A stretch of 64,000 bases of DNA, taken from positions 49,649 to 113,648 of the forward strand of contig CACBCU010000002.1 in the NCBI GenBank assembly GCA_902537895.1, read 5' to 3'. Made by a program: the position numbers and the translations under genes. Shown piece by piece: positions 1 through 7,888 of this stretch (its first letter is position 1; each line of letters starts with the position of its first letter). The DNA comes from an uncultured Pelagibacteraceae bacterium. Lineage in GTDB: Bacteria; Pseudomonadota; Alphaproteobacteria; Pelagibacterales; Pelagibacteraceae. Under the pieces are notes generated by a model that worked only from the letters and a program-made list of their open reading frames with translations, was not told where the DNA came from and did not search any database.

Positions 1-278
1 TATTTTTTTCCAAAAAAGTCAGAGGTCAAATTCTTAAAAGAGATGATATTTTCTAATCTGCTTACACGTCCACCCTCTTGATCAATCATTATAGGATATT
101 TCTTGTCATTGAAAATATTTCTTATTTTTGAAGTTAGTTTTTTAGTTTGATTTAAATTCTTGATATTTCTAGTAAATAAAATAACCCCCCATGGTTTATA
201 TTTTCTTAAAAAAAGTTGTTCCTTTGATCTAATTTCAGTCGATTTAAGACCAACTATAAATGCTCTACGATTATTCAT
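1..278 (-). CDS. nagZ: Beta-N-acetylhexosaminidase NagZ, N-terminal part (cut by window edge)
   Basis: The minus strand from an ATG at 278 stays open to the window edge, about 92 codons. The product begins MNNRRAFIVGLKSTEI and holds IMIDQEGGRVSRL, the DQEGGRV motif of glycoside hydrolase family 3 NagZ enzymes, which release N-acetylglucosamine from muropeptides during peptidoglycan recycling in the cytoplasm. The catalytic part lies outside the window. Its start overlaps the stop of the small upstream gene by 8 bases, so the two are probably translated from one mRNA. The position after argS fits the alphaproteobacterial order argS, SPOR-domain gene, nagZ. The family call is firm; completeness cannot be judged. 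Confidence 0.88.
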   Translation of the reverse strand, partial: MNNRRAFIVGLKSTEIRSKEQLFLRKYKPWGVILFTRNIKNLNQTKKLTSKIRNIFNDKKYPIMIDQEGGRVSRLENIISFKNLTSDFFGKK

Positions 279-531
279 TACTTTCTAACAATTTCCAAAA
301 ATTATATTTTTTTTTATTTGATTTGGTCTCTTCAACATATTCAATTATATTTTGAGTATCACTTTTTAAAACAGGTAAATTTTTTACATAATTATTTATT
401 TTCGTATCAATATTGCTCAATGATCTATATGACCTTTTTTTGTTTTCATCAGAAAAATAATATCGAATAGTAAAAAATAAGAACAAAGAAATTAAGACAA
501 TAAATACTAAATGCTTAATCTCTTTAATCAT
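271..531 (-). CDS. Small single-pass membrane protein, unknown function
   Basis: An 86-residue protein with one hydrophobic segment at about residues 8-26 followed by a charged, lysine- and asparagine-rich tail; I recognise no domain. It is wedged between argS (1-base overlap) and nagZ (8-base overlap), so it is almost certainly co-translated with them. In many Alphaproteobacteria this slot holds a membrane-anchored SPOR-domain protein that binds denuded peptidoglycan. The topology (short cytoplasmic start, one membrane helix, outside tail) matches such a protein with its C-terminal SPOR domain lost. That link is inference from position only. Confidence 0.7.
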   Translation of the reverse strand: MIKEIKHLVFIVLISLFLFFTIRYYFSDENKKRSYRSLSNIDTKINNYVKNLPVLKSDTQNIIEYVEETKSNKKKYNFWKLLESNE

Positions 532-2264
532 TACATTTTTTCTGGTGTTGAAACACCAATAATATTCATACCTGATTTAATTACGTTGGATATAACTTTA
601 AGAAAAATCAATTTATCATTATCGATTTTTTTTTGTTCATTAATAAATCGTTTATCTGGATTATCTTTTCCTAAATTCCAATAAGAATGAAATAGTGATG
701 ATAAATCATAAAGATAAACAGCTACTCTATGTGGCTCCAATCTAATACATGATATATCTATACATTTTGGCCATTCAGCTATTTTTTTTAAAATCTGGAT
801 TTCATCGTTTGAATATCTAAAATCATAACTATCAATATCTAATTCAGAACTTAAATCTTTATTTAAGTGTCTAAATACAGAAGCTATTCTTGCATAAGCA
901 TATTGTACATAATAAAGAGGATTTTCTTTTGACTTCTCCACAACATTGTCAAAATCAAAATCTAATTCCACATCACTACTTCTATTTAGCATTATAAATC
1001 TAGTAGCATCTTTACCAACTTCACCAATTAGGTCATCGACAGTAATATAATCACCTTTTCTTTTTGACATTTTAAAAGGTTTTTTATCTTTTATGAGTTT
1101 TACTAGTTGGCTTACTTTACATATTAATTTGATCTTTGAATTAGATAACGCATCAACAGAAGATGAAATTCTTTTAATATACCCAGCGTGATCAGCACCT
1201 AAAATATTTATTAAACAATCAAACTTTCTGTCTAATTTATTTTTATGATAAGCTACGTCACTTGCAAAATAAGTCCATGAACCATCACTTTTTTGTAATG
1301 CTCTATCTTTATCATCACCAAAATCAGTTGATTTAAAAAGAAGTTGCTCTCTCTCCTCCCAATTATTTTTATCCTCTCCGATTGGTGCTTTAATCTTACC
1401 TTTATAAACAAAATTATTCTCTTCAAGTGTTTGAACAACTTTTTCTACTTCTTTATTAGAAACTAATTTTTTTTCACTGACAAAACTATCATGATTAATT
1501 CCGAGACTATTAAGATTTTTTTTAATTAGATTTAATGCCTCTTTAATTGACAAAATAGTTAGATTTTCAGAAATATTTTCAAAATTTTCAAAGTTTAGAT
1601 CTTTATTCGATTTTATAATATTTTGAGCAAAATCTTTTATATAATCACCTGGATATAAGTTTTCATCATTAGACGGGAAGTTCTCCTTAAATTTTATCTC
1701 TCTAATTCTAAAATACACTGATTTTGTAAAATTAATTATTTGATTACCATAATCATTTACATAATATTCTTTTGTTACCTTATGATTGTTGTACTGTAAC
1801 AAATTTGCGGTTACGTCACCTAATATAGCACCCCGACAATGACCTACGTGTAATGGTCCAGTTGGATTGGCAGATACAAATTCTATTAAATAATTCATTT
1901 TTTTTTCTTTTTTATTTACTCCAAAACTTTTGTAATTTTCAATTACGTCTTTTATAAAATTCGTCCAAAATGTTGGTTTAAATTTGATATTAATAAAACC
2001 AGGCTTTTCAATTGATATCCTTTCAATTTGCTTATCATTATCAATTAAAATCGGAGATAAAATTTCAGCAATATCATTAGGTGTCTTTTTATTAATTTTT
2101 GCTAAGAACATTGCTACATTAGTTGAAATATCACTTTCAAACTTGACTGGTGGAATTTCAGCAGTAATTCCTTCCAAATTCTGAGGCAAAATAATCTTAT
2201 TTTGCTTAGACAAATCTTTAAGAATGTCTTTTATCTTAATTAAATATAGATCAAAAATATTCAT
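531..2264 (-). CDS. argS: Arginyl-tRNA synthetase
   Basis: A 577-residue class I aminoacyl-tRNA synthetase that charges tRNA-Arg. The HIGH-type motif reads HVGH at residues 139-142 within SANPTGPLHVGHCRGA, and the second signature KMSKR lies near residue 398 in PFKMSKRKGDYITVDDL. The C-terminal helical anticodon-binding (DALR) domain occupies roughly the last 120 residues. Length is normal for bacterial ArgS. The gene overlaps the stop of dgt by 4 bases, and a tRNA-Arg(TCT) substrate is encoded at 20738-20814 in the same window. Confidence 0.97.
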   Translation of the reverse strand: MNIFDLYLIKIKDILKDLSKQNKIILPQNLEGITAEIPPVKFESDISTNVAMFLAKINKKTPNDIAEILSPILIDNDKQIERISIEKPGFINIKFKPTFWTNFIKDVIENYKSFGVNKKEKKMNYLIEFVSANPTGPLHVGHCRGAILGDVTANLLQYNNHKVTKEYYVNDYGNQIINFTKSVYFRIREIKFKENFPSNDENLYPGDYIKDFAQNIIKSNKDLNFENFENISENLTILSIKEALNLIKKNLNSLGINHDSFVSEKKLVSNKEVEKVVQTLEENNFVYKGKIKAPIGEDKNNWEEREQLLFKSTDFGDDKDRALQKSDGSWTYFASDVAYHKNKLDRKFDCLINILGADHAGYIKRISSSVDALSNSKIKLICKVSQLVKLIKDKKPFKMSKRKGDYITVDDLIGEVGKDATRFIMLNRSSDVELDFDFDNVVEKSKENPLYYVQYAYARIASVFRHLNKDLSSELDIDSYDFRYSNDEIQILKKIAEWPKCIDISCIRLEPHRVAVYLYDLSSLFHSYWNLGKDNPDKRFINEQKKIDNDKLIFLKVISNVIKSGMNIIGVSTPEKM

Positions 2265-3379
2265 TTTAAATCTTTATATAAATTAATAGCATATCTATCA
2301 GTCATCCCAGATATAAAATCAGAAATTGCTCTAAACTTATCAACAGAAAGTTCTTTTCTTGAAATAAATTTTTTGGGATTTTTTATAATCATTTCAAAAA
2401 GTTTTTTGATAATATATTTTCCTCTGTTATTTTTTTTTAAGACGTTTTTGTTATTGTACATTTTCGATTTTAGGAAAAATCTAATCTCATAATCCGAATT
2501 CTTTATTTTGTCAGAAAAATCTACAGTTAAATTCTTTGTTTTCTTTATGTCTTTAGACACTTTAATTTTATTTTTTTTTAAATTTTTTAAAGTATTAGAT
2601 ATTAGATCTTTTATCATTATATCAATTGAATCTCTTATGATCTGATATACTGCGATATCATAGTTATATCTATTTATTTTTCTTTTATATTTTTTATAAA
2701 TGTTTTTAAAAAAATCTATCTCAACTAACTCCTCAATTGAAAATAAATTAGCCTTAAGTCCATCTTGTATGTCATGATTATTATAAGCAATATCGTCTGA
2801 AATAGCTGCAATTTGAGCTTCTAATGGTGGATATGTTTTAAAATTGATTAAATTCTTAAATTTTTTTGTGCCTATTAAATCATTTACTAAATTTAAGTCC
2901 TCCACTGGCCCATTGTGTTTTAAAAGGCCCTCCAAGGTCTCAATTGATAAATTTAGACCATTAAATTTCATATATTTATTTTCTAAAAACATCACAATTC
3001 TCAATGTTTGCAAATTATGATCAAACCCACCGTGATCAGCCATGCAATCATTTAAAGACTCCTCGCCTGCATGGCCAAACGGAGTGTGGCCTAAGTCGTG
3101 CGCCAAACTTAAGGTCTCTGTTAGATCCTCATTTAAATTGAAATAACGTGCTACAGAGCGTGCAATTTGAGATACTTCCATTGAATGAGTTATACGAGTT
3201 CGATAATGATCACCCTCTGTGTTTACAAACACTTGAGTCTTATGTTTCAATCTTCTAAACGAAGCGCTATGTATAATTCGATCTCTATCTCTTTGAAATG
3301 GAGATCTATATTTTGAGGGTGTTTCGTAAAATATTCTACCCTTACTTTTGAATAACCCTAGCTTTGAGTAATTTTTCAT
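2261..3379 (-). CDS. dgt: dGTP triphosphohydrolase-like HD-domain protein
   Basis: A 372-residue HD-superfamily phosphohydrolase of the dGTPase-like type found in Alphaproteobacteria, expected to split dNTPs into nucleoside and tripolyphosphate. The metal ligands are visible: H65 in TRITHSMEVSQIARSVARYF and the HD pair at 94-95 in LAHDLGHTPFGHAGEE, with a later aspartate in AAISDDIAYNNHD. The start MKNYSKLGLFKSKGR gives the usual N-terminus. It heads the dgt-argS-small protein-nagZ operon and is divergent from erpA across a 50-base gap, the usual alphaproteobacterial arrangement. Confidence 0.93.
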   Translation of the reverse strand: MKNYSKLGLFKSKGRIFYETPSKYRSPFQRDRDRIIHSASFRRLKHKTQVFVNTEGDHYRTRITHSMEVSQIARSVARYFNLNEDLTETLSLAHDLGHTPFGHAGEESLNDCMADHGGFDHNLQTLRIVMFLENKYMKFNGLNLSIETLEGLLKHNGPVEDLNLVNDLIGTKKFKNLINFKTYPPLEAQIAAISDDIAYNNHDIQDGLKANLFSIEELVEIDFFKNIYKKYKRKINRYNYDIAVYQIIRDSIDIMIKDLISNTLKNLKKNKIKVSKDIKKTKNLTVDFSDKIKNSDYEIRFFLKSKMYNNKNVLKKNNRGKYIIKKLFEMIIKNPKKFISRKELSVDKFRAISDFISGMTDRYAINLYKDLK

Positions 3380-3396
3380 CCTTTAAAATATAAATT

Positions 3397-3414
3397 TTAG
3401 TATTATATTACTAA
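3397..3414. promoter_or_regulatory. Inverted repeat in the dgt/erpA divergent promoter gap
   Basis: TTAGTA and TACTAA form perfect 6-base arms around a 6-base centre in the 50-base spacer between divergent dgt and erpA. This is the expected place for an operator. It does not match the IscR, RirA or Fur sites I know, and in DNA this AT-rich a chance origin is quite possible. Confidence 0.3.
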
Positions 3415-3429
3415 TATCAGTGATCAATT

Positions 3430-3747
3430 ATGATTAAAGAAATTAAATTTACCGATAAAGCACTAAAACAGATCAATGTTCTTTTATCTAAAAAAGATAA
3501 AGGCTCTTTTTTTAGAATCGCTATCAAGGGTGGTGGATGCTCAGGTTTTCAATACGAATTCACTTTTGACAAAGAAAAAAATGATGATGATTTAAACTAT
3601 CAAAACATATTAATTGATAAAACTTCAGCAGATTTACTCAAGGGATCTGAAGTTGATTATGTCTCTGAATTAATTGGTGAGCAATTTAAGATTAATAATC
3701 CACAAACAAAATCATCTTGTGGTTGTGGTGTCTCCTTTTCACTTTAA
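3430..3747 (+). CDS. erpA: A-type iron-sulfur cluster carrier (ErpA/IscA family)
   Basis: A 105-residue A-type carrier that delivers iron-sulfur clusters to apoproteins. The three conserved cysteines are present: C37 in KGGGCSGFQY, and C97 and C99 in SSCGCG near the C-terminus. Length is typical. It starts a two-gene plus-strand operon; its TAA shares one base with the ATG of xth. ErpA-like clients in this window include LipA, which needs two 4Fe-4S clusters, and IlvD. Whether it is strictly ErpA or IscA cannot be settled from the sequence alone; the erpA-xth-dgt context favours ErpA. Confidence 0.93.
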   Translation: MIKEIKFTDKALKQINVLLSKKDKGSFFRIAIKGGGCSGFQYEFTFDKEKNDDDLNYQNILIDKTSADLLKGSEVDYVSELIGEQFKINNPQTKSSCGCGVSFSL

Positions 3748-4523
3748 TGATAATCTCATCATGGAATGTAAATTCTGTTAGGGCTAGAATTGAAAATATA
3801 AAAAGTTATCTACTAAAATATAAGCCTGATATCTTGATGATGCAGGAAATCAAAACCGAGGACTTAAATTTTCCTTATGACGATTTTTCATCTATGGATT
3901 ATGAAAGCCATGTTTTTGGTCAAAAAAGTTATAATGGCGTAGCAATTATTTCAAAAGGAAAATTAAAGAATATCAGAAAAGACTTAATTAAAGATAAACT
4001 AAAACAATCAAGAATAATTTCTGCTGAAATGGAATATAAGAAAAAAAATATCCAATTAATCAATATTTACACTCCCAATGGTAATCCAGTCGACACTGAA
4101 AAGTATGATTATAAAAAAAAATGGCTCAATGACTTAATTAAGCAATTAAAAAATTTAAGTAAAATAAATCAAAATATTATTTTGGCTGGGGATTTTAACA
4201 TAATACCATCAGCGGAAGATGTATATAATCCTAAAAGTTTTGAAGATGATGCCTTGTTTAGATTAGAAATTAGAAAAAAATTGAGAGAAATGATCAATCT
4301 AGGTTTTAATGATGTCTATAGACATTTTTATGATACCAAAGAGGGTTATACTTTTTGGGACTATATGAGAGGCGCTTGGCAAAAAAATAACGGAATGAGA
4401 ATAGACCATTTTTTAGTCTCAAATTCTCTGATAGACAATATTAAAAGTATCAATATTAATAAAGACCCTAGAGGACGAGAAAAGCCATCAGACCACACTC
4501 CTATAGAAATAACTTTAGCTTAA
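3747..4523 (+). CDS. xth: Exodeoxyribonuclease III (AP endonuclease)
   Basis: A 258-residue exonuclease-endonuclease-phosphatase family enzyme that cuts at abasic sites and degrades 3' ends in base excision repair. Visible catalytic parts are N7 (SWNVNSVRAR), E34 (MQEIKTED), the GDFN motif with following IIPSAEDVYNP, and the terminal SDHTPIEI with H250. I chose the ATG at 3747, which overlaps the erpA stop, because the protein then begins MIISSWNVNSVR exactly where the family begins; the longer frame from 3717 only adds residues read inside erpA. Its stop overlaps the znuA stop on the other strand. Confidence 0.95.
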   Translation: MIISSWNVNSVRARIENIKSYLLKYKPDILMMQEIKTEDLNFPYDDFSSMDYESHVFGQKSYNGVAIISKGKLKNIRKDLIKDKLKQSRIISAEMEYKKKNIQLINIYTPNGNPVDTEKYDYKKKWLNDLIKQLKNLSKINQNIILAGDFNIIPSAEDVYNPKSFEDDALFRLEIRKKLREMINLGFNDVYRHFYDTKEGYTFWDYMRGAWQKNNGMRIDHFLVSNSLIDNIKSININKDPRGREKPSDHTPIEITLA

Positions 4524-5584
4524 CAACCTTTAAATGATTTTGACATGTTGCTAATCAAATCAAAATACAAATTTTTTCCAGGATCAAGTGTAGCTCCTAA
4601 TGGATCTATCACACCTGTTGCAACATTAGTATCTTTTGCTACAGCTTTGATTATATCTGGATTAAATTGAGGCTCAGAAAATATACAGCTCACTTTATCA
4701 TGCTCGATTACTTCTCTAATTTCAGCTAATTGTTCAGCGCCTGGCATAACATCAGTGTTGACTGTAAATGCTCCAAGAATATTTATGCCAAATCTTTTTT
4801 CAAAGTATTGATAAGCATCATGAAAAACTATTGATTTAAAATCTTTGTTTAATTCAGATTTAACTTTCTTAGTTAGTTTATCTAAATCTTTATGAGCGTT
4901 TTTTAAATTTGCTTTATATTTTGCCTCATTTTTTTGATCATTTTCAATTAAGTGTTCTGCCATTTCACTTAAAATTATTTTTGCATTCATCGGATCAAGC
5001 CATATGTGTGGATCAAACTCTCCGTGAGCATGTCCTTCGTGTCCATGACCATGGTCATCGTGATCATCTTTTTTATGACCTTTTTTATCGTGATCGTGTT
5101 CATCATGACCATGTTCCTTCTCTTTTTTATCATGGTCGTGGTCATCATGATCATCCTCTTTCTTAGCATGATCGTCATGATCATCCTCTTTATGCCCGTG
5201 ATCGTCATGACCTTCAAAAATATTTCTTTCTCTAAATTTAAGTTTAGTTAAACCTTTAATTTCCATTAATTCGATTTTTTCAGCGTCTTTTGCAATTGTT
5301 TTTAATGGTTTCTCTAAAAAGGTTTCGATATCCTCACCTACCCAAAATATAATATCAGCATTTTGTATCATTTTTGCGTGTGATGGCTTAAGTGCAAATC
5401 CATGTGGGGAAGCATAACCATCAACAATTAAATCTGGTTTAGCAACACCATCCATTAGATAACTTGCAAGAGAATGGATTGGTTTTATTGTTGCAACTAC
5501 TTTAATTTCAGCGTTTGCTGGTACAAAAATTGTTAAGAATGATAATATTGTAAGAATTAATGGTAATTTTTTTATGTTTTTCAT
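4520..5584 (-). CDS. znuA: Zinc ABC transporter substrate-binding protein
   Basis: A periplasmic zinc-binding protein of the cluster A-I family, 354 residues from the chosen ATG at 5584; a longer frame from 5635 would run through the Zur boxes and promoter. The signal peptide ends near VPANA. A long histidine/aspartate-rich low-complexity loop (about residues 122-188, DNA about 5020-5220) sits before FDPHIWLDP, as in ZnuA proteins, where it is thought to capture Zn. Zn-ligand histidines are seen in KPIHSLA, PHIWLDP and FHDAYQYF, and an acidic ligand in IDPLG. It is transcribed away from znuC-znuB-zur from a shared promoter with two Zur-type sites. Confidence 0.96.
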   Translation of the reverse strand: MKNIKKLPLILTILSFLTIFVPANAEIKVVATIKPIHSLASYLMDGVAKPDLIVDGYASPHGFALKPSHAKMIQNADIIFWVGEDIETFLEKPLKTIAKDAEKIELMEIKGLTKLKFRERNIFEGHDDHGHKEDDHDDHAKKEDDHDDHDHDKKEKEHGHDEHDHDKKGHKKDDHDDHGHGHEGHAHGEFDPHIWLDPMNAKIILSEMAEHLIENDQKNEAKYKANLKNAHKDLDKLTKKVKSELNKDFKSIVFHDAYQYFEKRFGINILGAFTVNTDVMPGAEQLAEIREVIEHDKVSCIFSEPQFNPDIIKAVAKDTNVATGVIDPLGATLDPGKNLYFDLISNMSKSFKGC

Positions 5585-5602
5585 ATGTTGTATATTTAGA
5601 TT

Positions 5603-5633
5603 GTTATAATATAACACTATGTAATAATATAAC
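5603..5633. promoter_or_regulatory. Tandem Zur-type operators in the znuA/znuC promoter
   Basis: GTTATAATATAAC at 5603-5615 is a perfect palindrome around A5609 and equals the core of the enterobacterial Zur consensus (GTTATANTATAAC). A second copy, GTAATAATATAAC at 5621-5633, differs at one base; the two begin 18 bases apart. On the minus strand TTGACT (5641-5646), a 17-base spacer and TACATA (5618-5623) could be the znuA promoter. On the plus strand TTGTTA (5601-5606) and TAATAT (5625-5630), 18 apart, could serve znuC. Both promoters would be covered by a bound repressor, and a Fur-family gene ends the plus operon. Confidence 0.85.
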
Positions 5634-5654
5634 ACTTATTAGTCAAGAAATAAA

Positions 5655-6401
5655 ATGAGCATTGATCAAAATATATTGGTAAAATTAAATGATGCTGGTT
5701 TACAGTTGAACAACAAATGGTTAGTCAAAGGAGTCTCACTACAAGTTGAAAAAGGTAAAATAGTTACTCTCATTGGTCCAAATGGATCTGGAAAAAGTAC
5801 AACAGCCAAAATTGCTTTAGGTATTTACAAAAAGATTGATGGCTCAGTTGAAAAATATACCAATAAAGTTGGATATGTCCCACAGAAAATTTCAATTGAT
5901 TGGACGTTACCGCTAAGAGTAAATGATTTCATGATGTTAACAGAAAGTCTTAATAAAGATACAATAGATGAAGCTCTATCTTTAACTGGAGTAATTCATC
6001 TTAAAGATAAAAATTTAGGAGATCTATCAGGTGGTGAATTTCAAAGAGTACTACTTGCTAGAGCCATATCAAAAAAACCTGATCTATTAGTACTTGATGA
6101 ACCAGTGCAGGGAGTAGATTTTACTGGTGAAATAGCTTTATACGAATTAATTAAAAAAATTTCTGATGAATTAAGTTGTGGGATCTTATTAATTTCACAC
6201 GACTTACATACAGTCATGAGTGCAACAGACCATGTTGTTTGTTTAAACGGCCATGTTTGTTGTTCAGGATCTCCAATGGATGTTGCAAAAAACAATGAAT
6301 ATAAAGCTTTATTTGGAGAGCAGGCTTCTCAAATATTGAGTAGATATGAGCATAAGCACGACCATATTCATACAGATGAAGGTGAAATTAAAAAAAATTA
6401 G
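5655..6401 (+). CDS. znuC: Zinc ABC transporter ATPase
   Basis: A 248-residue ATP-binding protein. Walker A is GPNGSGKST at residues 41-49, the signature LSGGEFQRVLLARA sits near 123-136, Walker B is LLVLDEPVQGVD near 145-156, and the switch histidine follows in ISHDLHTV. The C-terminus ends in a short histidine-rich tail (HKHDHIHTDEGE), which would suit metal sensing. First gene of the znuC-znuB-zur operon; znuB begins at the very next base. Energises uptake with ZnuB and periplasmic ZnuA. Confidence 0.96.
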   Translation: MSIDQNILVKLNDAGLQLNNKWLVKGVSLQVEKGKIVTLIGPNGSGKSTTAKIALGIYKKIDGSVEKYTNKVGYVPQKISIDWTLPLRVNDFMMLTESLNKDTIDEALSLTGVIHLKDKNLGDLSGGEFQRVLLARAISKKPDLLVLDEPVQGVDFTGEIALYELIKKISDELSCGILLISHDLHTVMSATDHVVCLNGHVCCSGSPMDVAKNNEYKALFGEQASQILSRYEHKHDHIHTDEGEIKKN

Positions 6402-7205
6402 ATGTTTGATGATTTTTTTATAAGAGCTTTAGTAGCTGGAATTGGAGTTGCTTTTGTAACAGGACCTCTTGGTTGCTTTGTCATATGGAGAAGATTATCT
6501 TATTTTGGTGACACCTTAGCTCACTCTGCTCTATTGGGAGTGACATTAGCTTTTACTATGGAATTTAATATTGCTATTTCAGTATTTATTATTTCCTCGA
6601 TGATAGCTTTAATTTTGATTCAACTTCAAAAAAAAACGAATTTACCAGGTGATGCTTTGTTGGGTCTTCTAGCTCATTCATCTCTGGCAGTTGGACTTGT
6701 TGTGATTGGTTTTTTAACATTTATCAGGTTTGATATTATGGGATTATTATTTGGAGATATTTTAGCAGTTTCGGTTGATGATTTATTGATAATATGGATT
6801 GGAGGAGCATTAATCCTTTTAGTTCTAAAATTAATTTGGAAGCCTTTATTCGCTTCAACAGTAAATTATGAACTAGCAGAGGCAGAAGGATTAAATCCGG
6901 ATAGAGCTAAAGCTATATTTACAATTTTAATGGCAGCAATCATCGCTATTTCAATTAAAATGGTTGGATTACTATTAATTACTGGAATGCTGATTATTCC
7001 TGCTGCAATGGCAAGAAATTTATCATCAAGTCCACAAAGTATGGTCATCTATTCAATTATAGGAGGATTATTATCTGTAATTATAGGATTGTTCACATCT
7101 TTAGAGTTTAATACTTCTTCGGGTCCATCAATTATAACAGCAGCTTTATTATTATTCATACTTTCGTTATTTAAAATAAAACAATCTATTAAATTGAAAA
7201 ATTAA
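6402..7205 (+). CDS. znuB: Zinc ABC transporter permease
   Basis: A 267-residue ABC-3 family permease with about eight hydrophobic membrane segments and short loops. Recognisable family stretches include GCFVIWRRLSYFGDTLAHSA near the N-terminus and LLITGMLIIPAAMARNLSSS near residue 200. It forms the inner-membrane pore of the zinc importer with ZnuC. It starts directly after the znuC stop and is followed after 15 bases by the Fur-family regulator. Confidence 0.95.
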   Translation: MFDDFFIRALVAGIGVAFVTGPLGCFVIWRRLSYFGDTLAHSALLGVTLAFTMEFNIAISVFIISSMIALILIQLQKKTNLPGDALLGLLAHSSLAVGLVVIGFLTFIRFDIMGLLFGDILAVSVDDLLIIWIGGALILLVLKLIWKPLFASTVNYELAEAEGLNPDRAKAIFTILMAAIIAISIKMVGLLLITGMLIIPAAMARNLSSSPQSMVIYSIIGGLLSVIIGLFTSLEFNTSSGPSIITAALLLFILSLFKIKQSIKLKN

Positions 7206-7220
7206 TGAGGAATCAGTAAA

Positions 7221-7622
7221 ATGAAAACAATGCATAAAGAACATACACTCACAAAAAATCAGCAAATTATTTTTGATTTAATTGATAAATCTCCTGAACC
7301 AATGAAAGCTTATTCAATCCTTTTTAATGTTCAAAAAAAAGGCATTAAAGCTCCATTACAAGTTTATAGAGCATTAGATAAGCTAGTTGAAATAGGAAAA
7401 ATTCATAAAATTGAAAGTCGAAATGCCTTTATTGCATGTCATAATTCAAGCTGCCAGGTATCAAAAGCTACTGCATTTTCAATCTGTGAGATCTGTGAGA
7501 AGGTAACAGAAATCAGTAGTGCAAGTCTCTCCAAATACTTAGCTAACTTCAAAGACAAAGATGGTATGAAATATAGTAAATACAATCTTGAGTTTTTTGG
7601 ATTATGCAAAAAATGTAGATAA
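7221..7622 (+). CDS. zur: Fur-family regulator, most likely Zur
   Basis: A 133-residue Fur-superfamily protein: a winged-helix N-terminal part (about residues 8-75, TKNQQIIFDLI to GKIHKIESRNAFIACH) and a dimerisation part with two CxxC pairs, CEIC near residues 93-96 and CKKC at 129-132, the structural zinc site of many Zur and Fur proteins. It is last in znuC-znuB-zur and is preceded by a GAGG ribosome-binding sequence. The Zur reading rests on operon context plus the Zur boxes at 5603-5633; the metal cannot be read directly. Because the boxes precede znuC, it probably represses its own synthesis. Confidence 0.9.
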   Translation: MKTMHKEHTLTKNQQIIFDLIDKSPEPMKAYSILFNVQKKGIKAPLQVYRALDKLVEIGKIHKIESRNAFIACHNSSCQVSKATAFSICEICEKVTEISSASLSKYLANFKDKDGMKYSKYNLEFFGLCKKCR

Positions 7623-7666
7623 GTTATTATCTAAAATCTAAATAAAACAAGCTGAAAGGAAAACGT

Positions 7667-7888
7667 ATGTTTATTAAGAAGTATCTTAAATGGATAAGCA
7701 CATTTCTGGTTTTGGTTGGTATTCTATTAACAAACCTAAATATATATCCTTTAAATATTTATTTTCATGGATTAGGAGTTGTTGGATGGACTATAGCTGG
7801 ATTTGTTAGCAAAGATAAAGCAATACTAACTAATTTTGGATTACAAATACCATTATTTTTAATAGGAATTTATAAAATTATTATCTAA
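7667..7888 (+). CDS. Small membrane protein, unknown function
   Basis: A 73-residue, very hydrophobic protein with about three potential membrane segments (roughly residues 9-26, 31-48 and 52-72) and few charged residues. It has a good ribosome-binding sequence (AAAGGA, ending about 6 bases before ATG) and its TAA shares one base with the ATG of the MIP channel gene, so the two are translated together. The 44-base gap after zur leaves open whether it belongs to the zinc operon. I do not recognise a family. Confidence 0.75.
   Translation: MFIKKYLKWISTFLVLVGILLTNLNIYPLNIYFHGLGVVGWTIAGFVSKDKAILTNFGLQIPLFLIGIYKIII

Noticed and set aside
3717..3746. Longer start for xth
   Set aside because: The extra ten residues are read from the erpA end in another frame, and the family starts at the ATG at 3747.
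5020..5220. CRISPR-like or tandem-repeat array
   Set aside because: The repetition is codon-level low complexity inside znuA, without fixed-length repeats or spacers.
4909..5251. Several overlapping reading frames on both strands within znuA
   Set aside because: They are shadows of the histidine/aspartate codon tract; repetitive GAT/CAT codons give open frames rich in H, M or V in other phases. None has a ribosome-binding site or a family match.
5585..5635. Longer start for znuA
   Set aside because: It would place coding sequence over both the promoter and Zur boxes and put a tyrosine-rich stretch before the signal peptide.
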